Shown: positions 58,119-64,000 of the stretch, one piece after another | Position numbering within the stretch: position 1 is the stretch's first letter | Layout of the letters: the number at the start of each line of letters is the position of its first letter | Assembly (NCBI GenBank): GCA_001600615.1 | Contig: BCKK01000002.1 | Coordinates: forward strand, 1,952,809 to 2,016,808 | DNA: 64,000 nt | Direction: 5' to 3' | From: Dioszegia crocea | Taxonomy: Eukaryota > Basidiomycota > Tremellomycetes > Tremellales > Bulleribasidiaceae | The notes under the pieces: generated by a model | Seen by the model: the letters and a program-made list of their open reading frames with translations, nothing else | What the model was told of the DNA's origin: nothing | Database searches by the model: none | Position numbers and translations under genes: made by a program

Positions 58119-60702
58119 ATGACTCATACAACAGACTTCACGTCCAACGGGTTTAAGTCGGCGAGGCAGGTTTGGGAAGGGGTGAAGGAAGACGGGGCGG
58201 CGGATCATGATGTGAAGGGGATGGACGGTCATGATGGACCATCCGGGAGATCATCAATGAGTGTAAGTTTCTCCCTTCTAGCCCACGATTTCACTCTAGA
58301 ATATTATTGCCCACCTCACGCTGCCGTATATCCTCTGAATGACACAGCAGAAACGGAAGCGCAGCTCACCGCCTTCGAATACTCGCCCATTCGGCCGACT
58401 CTCAAGTCTACCGTCTACAGAGGTGATCGATCTGACCCGGAGCGACGACGATTCCAGTCTTTCCGGCTTTGACTTGCCGCCTAGCGGACCTTCTACACTC
58501 CCTCGCCCTCCTCTTGTTCGACTGCCCCGTCCCGTCTACGCCTCGAGCAGAGGCTGGACCTCGGCTGCGTCTATGCTCCGAGATGATCATCCGCCCATCT
58601 CCACCTCTGGTCCTTCAACAGTCTCAGGTCAGAGCATGCCTATCTCTCCCAAAGTGTCTGTTCCAAACCTTCCTTCGGACCGACATCATGCACCAGTCAT
58701 GACTACCGACGACTACGAGCTCAGTGAGCAGCAGGCGCGAATTTTGGCGAAGATCCTGCAGGGTGAAAGCTACTTCTTCACCGGTTCTGCCGGAACCGGC
58801 AAGTCGGTCTTACTGCGGGCCATAATACAGGCCTTCAAGCAGAAGATCGTCAGCGCGGAAGCAAGGCAGGTCCCGACGCAGCGGGCAGGATCAAGGATCG
58901 TCCCTTGGAAGCTGGGCATCACGGCAAGCACCGGTGTGTCAGCCATGTAAGTGGTATCCCGTGTGACTTCGCCTGCAGACTCTGCTGATATGTAGCAACA
59001 TTGGCGGCTCCACTCTGCACTCCTGGGCGGGCATCGGTCTGGCTCAAGAGCCAATGGAACTCTTGACTGTCAAAGTGCAAGGATATCAGGCGGCGGTTGA
59101 TCGGTGGGAGCAATCATCGGCGTTGATAATTGATGAGAGTAAGTGCGAGTACATAGCAAGATACTAAACGGCCAGTATCGATGATCGACGGTAAACTCTT
59201 CACCAAACTGGACCATATCGGTCGCACGATACGAAAGAACGACTCTCCTTTTGGCGGGTTGCAAGTGAGTTCAGTCCGTTCTGTAATCATCATCTTCCGG
59301 CTGGCTTGCTTGCTTTACCCTAAGGTCCCACCGGCTTTGCAGGGATTCATCTGTCGGACCAATTGCTCGGCACTGAGACATCACGCTGACTCTTCCTTCT
59401 AGCTCATTTTATGCGGAGACTTCTATCAACTACCTCCGGTGGCGAAGAGAGGCGATCCGCCAGCTCTGTACGCTTTCGACTCCCCCGTATGGAGCAACAT
59501 CTTCGCATCACATAACATGGCTTGTCTCATGAAGGTCTTTCGACAGAAGGATGTGGAATTCGTTCGAATGTTGAACGAAATGAGGGAAGGGAGGGTGTCC
59601 CGAGCGGACACAAAGACTATACAAAGTCTGAGTCGCGAGCTCGTCTTCCCCGACTCAATTCCGCCAGTTGAATTGTGAGCACTACGCACAAATTAGCGCT
59701 TGGTGCCGTCTGTCATCGCAGGCCTGCGCTGAATCATACAGATACCCCACGAAGATCGATGTCGACCAGCTTAATACTTCAAAACTCGAAGCCCTGGCAT
59801 TCCCGAGTTACACCTACGAAGCGGCAGACTCGCCGGGCCGCGATCTCAACGGACGGCTTCTGAGCGCAGATCAAGCCCGTAAAATCCTGAATGACCAGAC
59901 GCTCTTTGTTCCCCAGATCGAATTACGGGTTGGGGCAGTTGTCATGCTTTTGACGGTGAGTTTCCGGGGTCATAACTCGGTCCCTATTGACTCCGCTTAC
60001 TCGAGACAGAATTACACCGATCGCGGTCTTTGCAACGGCTCCATCGGTAAGCTGTGGTGGTGGCACTTCCATCTTGCCCCGCTGACCACCAGGCAAAGTT
60101 GTGGACTTCGCGACTTTCGATGAGGCGATGGCAATGGGTGTGGATCGCGTCGGGATGTGGCCGTCCCAATACACCGTCTTTCCTATCGTCGAGTTTATCC
60201 CCGGCAAGTACGTGACGGTGCCGACTCCGAAGCGCGTCGTAGTGCCGTGTGTGGATCTCAAGGTCGAGAACTCCAACGGAACGATCAGGGCGGTGAGGAT
60301 CCAACTGCCGTTGATCTTGGCTTGGTGGGTCCCATTTCTATCCCACATGCACCGTCTCGCTGACTATGCAGGGGATTGACAAATCACAAGTCCCAGGGTT
60401 TGAGTTTGGATCGGGTCAAAGTCAACCTGGCGCGGACTTTCGCAAACGGTGAGCTCGGTGCTCGGCTCTCCTATAATCTAGCGTGGTGCGCAAGGCTGAA
60501 TCGCCAGGGCAGGCGTATGTGGCCCTGTCAAGGGCTACGTCGATGGATGGCCTACAGGTATTGAACTTTGACGAGACCAAGTGAGTGATCATGCACTTGA
60601 GCCGAATTCCATAGGCGGAGCTGACGGTCCAGGTTGAAAGTCAGTGGAGAGGTGCTTGAGTGGTCACGAAAGGCTTTCATTGAGGAGGAGGCGGATATTT
60701 GA
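58119..60702 (+). CDS. PIF1-family helicase, tandem copy B, apparently intact
   Basis: The start is chosen at the ATG at 58119 ([20 protein letters not shown]) because its exon (to 58262) splices to [10 protein letters not shown], parallel to the first exon of copy A; starting later would lose this. The first acceptor is a tandem CAGCAG. After a disordered N-terminus with [19 protein letters not shown], the motifs are [119 protein letters not shown] and [20 protein letters not shown]. The IHKSQG signature is changed to NHKSQG. It ends AFIEEEADI at TGA 60700-60702. Intron positions match copy A, so the pair arose by duplication; the intron before LILCGDFYQ is longer (about 137 nt). There is no hybrid-binding domain. 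Confidence 0.85.
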
Positions 60703-60917
60703 CCTTGGTGCGAAATCGGGCGGACACTTGGGAATTGATGCTTTGGGATGTGTTTAGGTGTGTAGCATAGGACCGAGGTTTGTATAGTCGAGGCGTATCA
60801 GTCGGTACTGAAGCACACATCATGTAGCGTCGAAGAGCAAGCCGACAGAGCTTGGATGTATTCGCGAAAAGCCAGGCTTATCCAGTCACACTCATTCATG
60901 CGCTTCGCGTACGCAAA

Positions 60918-62645
60918 TCACTTCTTGTAAATACAGATAATGCTGTTCAAGTTAGCGCACATCATTGACGATTCTTCAACCCCATTGAAACTCACTCTTC
61001 GTCTTCCAAAACATGGCTGAGATGTCAGTATGTGATCTTCCCTTACGACCTGACCTGATTCTGGACTCACTCTAATCCGACCTTTTGCCCTCGAGAGTGT
61101 TTCGCAGAAACACCCCATACCATCGCTATCTACATCAGCCCAATCATGAGAACAGGACTCGGGAGACTGACCATTCTTGAACTGCTTGAGAATATCCTTG
61201 TGGATAGCGTTACAGAAATTTTCGACTGTACATCTTCCTCGACGGAGAACAACGGGTGAAGAGTAATCGGGTAATTGACCTCGGGGTTTGGTGTAGCTAG
61301 TCACATAAGCTTCGGCCTTTGCTCAATGAAGGCGATGAACCGCAGGACTTACATTCTGACAAGGTTCAACTTTTCCCACATGACCACTAGGAGCTCGTCG
61401 ATGTTGAGCCAGAGCTGAGATGAGATGGGGACGGAATTGGGGATCTGCAGTTGTCAGCTCTGGGACCAATGCGAATGGTCGATCTCACCTTGTACAACAG
61501 ATCGAGCTCCTCAATACTGATCGCGTCGATCTTGTTGAGTACGAAAATAGCCGGAACGTAAACTCTTTGCTTGTCAGCCTATTCGAAAATATCGTTATGC
61601 CTCAATTAGCTCACCTGTTCCCCTCGACAACGTCGATAAAGTCTTCAATCGTCGCATCGGGCTGATGTATCGAGATAGCGCAGTTATTCATCCGATACTC
61701 GGAAAGCACAGCTCGGATTTCCTCATTGTCGATCTTTGTCAATGGGACAGTGTTACTGATCGCAATCTGGAATCAGCCCTGCGCATAGATCTGAACTCAC
61801 CCCTCCGCTCTCTCGCTTCTTGATGGTGATTGCTGGCGCCTTTTTGTTGAGCCGGATCCCAAAGCCTTCCAACTCGTTCGTGAGAATAGCCAGATCGTTC
61901 AGGGGTTTGAGCACATCGAGGACAATGAAGATCAAGTTACACGTTCGGGCGACGGCAATGACTTGCCGACCTCGACCTTTGCCATCCTTGGCTCCTTCAA
62001 TGATACCTGAGGGATGAGCAATTGCGGAGGGGCCAGACCTCACCTGGAAGATCCAAAACTTGTATTCTGGCGCCGTTATGCTGGAGTGTTCCGGGAACAG
62101 TAGTCAGTGTTGTGAATTCGTAGCTGGCCACTTCGGAATGTGTGCCCCTGAACCATCAGTCTAGTGCTAGCAGCTGGAAGGCCGCGCGACGTACGTCAAT
62201 TTCGACATCAGTGTCGATTTCCCCTGCTTGATCAGCCCACTATCTGATATCGACCATAGAGACACTTACCACAGAAGGGAACCCCACGAATCCGACACTC
62301 GCTATCCCCGTTCTGGCCACATCGAACCCTAGACCTGGTCCGCCGCCACCACCTCCTCCTGGTGGAGCAATCAATTCTCGACGTAATTTGGCCAATTTAG
62401 CTGTGATGTCAGCAATCAACACATGACCCTATCCGCTAGAATAGCTCACCCTTCAGTTGACCAAGATGGTAATTGGTAGCTTTGTTTTTCTGGCGACGTC
62501 AGTATAGTTCAAAGTAGAGTCGACGGGCAAAGTTCCCATACCTGAGTCTTGGCCATCTCCTCCTCGACCTCCTTGATCTAAAAAGTCAGCTCGATGACAC
62601 GATTCCGTCCTTCTGATCTGGCCTCACCCTTTGAGCTGTTGTCAT
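60918..62645 (-). CDS. RBG1: DRG1/RBG1 developmentally regulated GTP-binding protein
   Basis: A TRAFAC GTPase of the DRG family, associated with translating ribosomes and working with a DFRP partner (Tma46 in yeast). The start ATG at 62645 gives [20 protein letters not shown] after a short intron, the expected N-terminus; a longer start upstream (MKSKRSSFRRAKR) lacks conservation. The sequence continues [20 protein letters not shown] with a Gly run ([16 protein letters not shown]), the G1 loop [21 protein letters not shown]2 region [10 protein letters not shown]3 [21 protein letters not shown]4 VLNKID and the TGS end: [29 protein letters not shown] and DHVLEDEDIICIYKK. The gene ends at TGA 60920-60918. 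It is divergent from STS1 and convergent on PIF1 copy B. Eight or more short introns. Confidence 0.96.
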
Positions 62646-62966
62646 ACTGGGCAATAGCTGTAGCTGTGGCTACTTTTGCAGATGAATGTATGGCTGAGCG
62701 AAATGTCTCTAGCTGCCGCAAGGATTTAGCGCAGGTGAAGGGTCTGACGTAATCCACCTTCCACTACTTACCTCTTTTGGCTCGTCTGAAACTCGACCGT
62801 TTTGACTTCATCTCTCTGTTCATCAACTCGTTATACACCCCTCTTCTGCAGCACTGAGCCACTCCCCAGTCATCTCAGACAACTGGGGAATAGCTCATAC
62901 GCATTCTTAGCCAATTTCTTCGGAGAAAATACATCAGAAGCACCGGTTTTGCCACCGTCCGCCACT
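62646..62966. promoter_or_regulatory. Divergent promoter between DRG1 and STS1
   Basis: About 320 bases separate two divergent genes. The STS1 frame is open upstream to 62802, but only with a TTG start; the first in-frame ATG is at 62967. No other feature was seen. Confidence 0.4.
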
Positions 62967-64000
62967 ATGGCGCGGCCTTCGGCACAGCAACCCCCTTCCG
63001 CCCTCTCTTTCCCCTCTGCCTCTCGGACCTCTTCGCTGGGGTTTGGATTCGCTTCCCCCTTCCCAGCTACCCGATCGCCATTTGGCGATGTAGCCAATAA
63101 CAATATCTACCCCTCCACTCCCACATCCTTCAACCCTTTCGCATCACCGACCGGTTTCCAAGCATCGTCATCTCAGGCAAAGCCTCTCAACAAGGCTAGA
63201 CCAATCCCCTCGGCGTCAAATGTGACTCCTCGTCTCTTGAAGCGGTCCCGGCATTCGACGTCCCCATCTCCTCCGGGCTCCCCTACCTCATCCATGTCCA
63301 TGTCCCCGCACGCCGGACATAAGCGACTATCTATCTCTCGACCGAAGAAGCAGAGGCAAGAGCAGGCTGCTGCAGTAAGCGAGGATCTTGATCTTGGATT
63401 GATGCTCGGTAAGTTGCAGGGAAAAATCATATCATCAGCCAGCTGACTCGTCAGCCACTCTCCCCCCGTCCACTCATCTTCAAATCCTTACGTCATTAAT
63501 GGCAAAGGACACATCCTTGCGCTCGACCATCTTAGCTGTGACCCCAGCACCTGATCTTGCCGTTTGTAACGATGAGTTACACCGAATCATGGATAGGATC
63601 TATCGGCAGTACGGAGAGCCAGGACAAGGGAGGTATTTGCTCAGCTGGGGAAGAGCAATCAATGATATCGTCACCTTTTCGCGAACAGTAAGTTCGTCTT
63701 AATTCTACTATGGAATCTAGCTGACAACCAGGCTACAACATATCTAGCCTTCTTCTACACCCCCCATCAAGGCATACCGACCGGTCTCCCCACGCTTCAC
63801 AATCTCCTATTCACGATATCCAAATATACCTTCACCCTCGTCCGACTTTTACCTCCAAACGTCGATCAATCCCCAGCCACATCAGCTCTTTCACAACTGG
63901 TCAATTCCCTCGTTTCTCGATGGCGCGAATGGGTATCAGACATCTCGAAAGACGTCAACGAGAAGGGCGAGATGTACCCATACTCGTCGGTCGTTGGCTG
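62967..64000 (+). CDS. STS1: STS1/Cut8 nuclear proteasome tethering factor, 3' end off the right edge
   Basis: Anchors the 26S proteasome at the nuclear envelope in yeasts (Cut8 in fission yeast, Sts1 in budding yeast). The start ATG at 62967 (MARPSAQQPPSALSFPSASR) is in a good context. The N-terminus is Ser/Pro-rich with SPFGDVANNNIYPSTPTSFN and a basic stretch (HAGHKRLSISRPKKQRQEQ), probably a nuclear signal and proteasome-binding region. Splicing at LGLMLATLPPSTHLQILTSL opens the Cut8 helical domain: DELHRIMDRIYRQYGEPGQG, LSWGRAINDIVTFSRT, then TYLAFFYTPHQGIPTGLPTL and VSRWREWVSDISKDVNEKGE at the edge. The last visible residues, MYPYSSVVGW, match the family's WxxWVxEVxxxVNxxGxM...VxGW pattern. 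Two introns are visible. The C-terminal part lies beyond the window. Confidence 0.88.

Noticed and set aside
55468..60702. The PIF1 pair as part of a Helitron
   Set aside because: No Rep/HUH domain, no CTRR end hairpin and shared spliceosomal introns were seen; the genes look like ordinary duplicates.
62802..62966. Upstream extension of STS1 from a TTG
   Set aside because: Nuclear fungal genes start at ATG, and the first in-frame ATG is at 62967.
1..64000. CRISPR arrays, insertion sequences, long repeats or rRNA
   Set aside because: None was seen on reading both strands; the sequence is eukaryotic and gene-dense.

Overview
The window is nuclear DNA of a fungus, most likely a basidiomycete yeast of the Tremellomycetes (Cryptococcus/Kwoniella-like). 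The case rests on GC-rich coding sequence, dense small introns (about 42-60 nt) with a GCTGAC/GCTGAT branch-point motif shortly before the acceptor, several microexons, short intergenic gaps, and a gene set of fungal families (RTA1-like, STS1/Cut8, MDM1, CDC25, CSC1, Msy-type MscS). Species-level placement cannot be made from sequence inspection alone.

Layout. 0-5 kb: FAB1-like PI3P 5-kinase (-), cut off at the left edge before its kinase domain, divergent from a complex I NDUFA7/NUZM-type subunit (+, 5.2-6.0 kb). 6.3-6.9 kb: a small unrecognised minus-strand gene whose frame carries an in-frame TAA. 8.2-10.7 kb: a His/Ser/Arg-rich low-complexity protein (+). 11.0-12.5 kb: RTA1-family membrane protein (-). 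13.2-16.5 kb: Ser/Arg-rich coiled-coil protein with a C-terminal membrane anchor (-). 17.4-18.7 kb: intronless orphan (+). 18.8-24.1 kb: CDC25 Ras GEF (-). 24.8-27.1 kb: PIF1 helicase with an N-terminal RNase H1-type hybrid-binding domain (-). 27.7-33.6 kb: CSC1/OSCA channel (+). 34.5-35.9 kb: eIF5 (+), with a spliced leader that holds a possible uORF. 36.3-40.2 kb: CSE1 exportin (+). 40.5-44.2 kb: EF-hand MscS channel (-). 45.0-47.0 kb: M50B-like membrane metalloprotease (-). 47.1-51.4 kb: MDM1 sorting nexin (-). 51.7-55.2 kb: GATA-type zinc-finger protein (+). 55.5-60.7 kb: two tandem PIF1-like helicases (+), the first carrying an apparent frameshift. 60.9-62.6 kb: DRG1/RBG1 GTPase (-). 63.0 kb to the right edge: STS1/Cut8 proteasome tether (+, partial).

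Most genes are ordinary housekeeping genes and are not an operon or a cluster with one function. Loose themes are phosphoinositide and membrane-contact biology (FAB1, MDM1), two unrelated mechanosensitive-channel families (CSC1, MscS), translation (eIF5, DRG1), nuclear transport and proteasome tethering (CSE1, STS1), and three PIF1-family helicases. I saw no transposon, CRISPR array, rRNA or convincing tRNA. The best leads are the PIF1 expansion (a hybrid-binding fusion, a tandem pair, one frameshifted copy), the poor-context uORF ahead of eIF5, the interrupted gene at 6.3-6.9 kb, the reduced FAB1, and the consecutive microexons.
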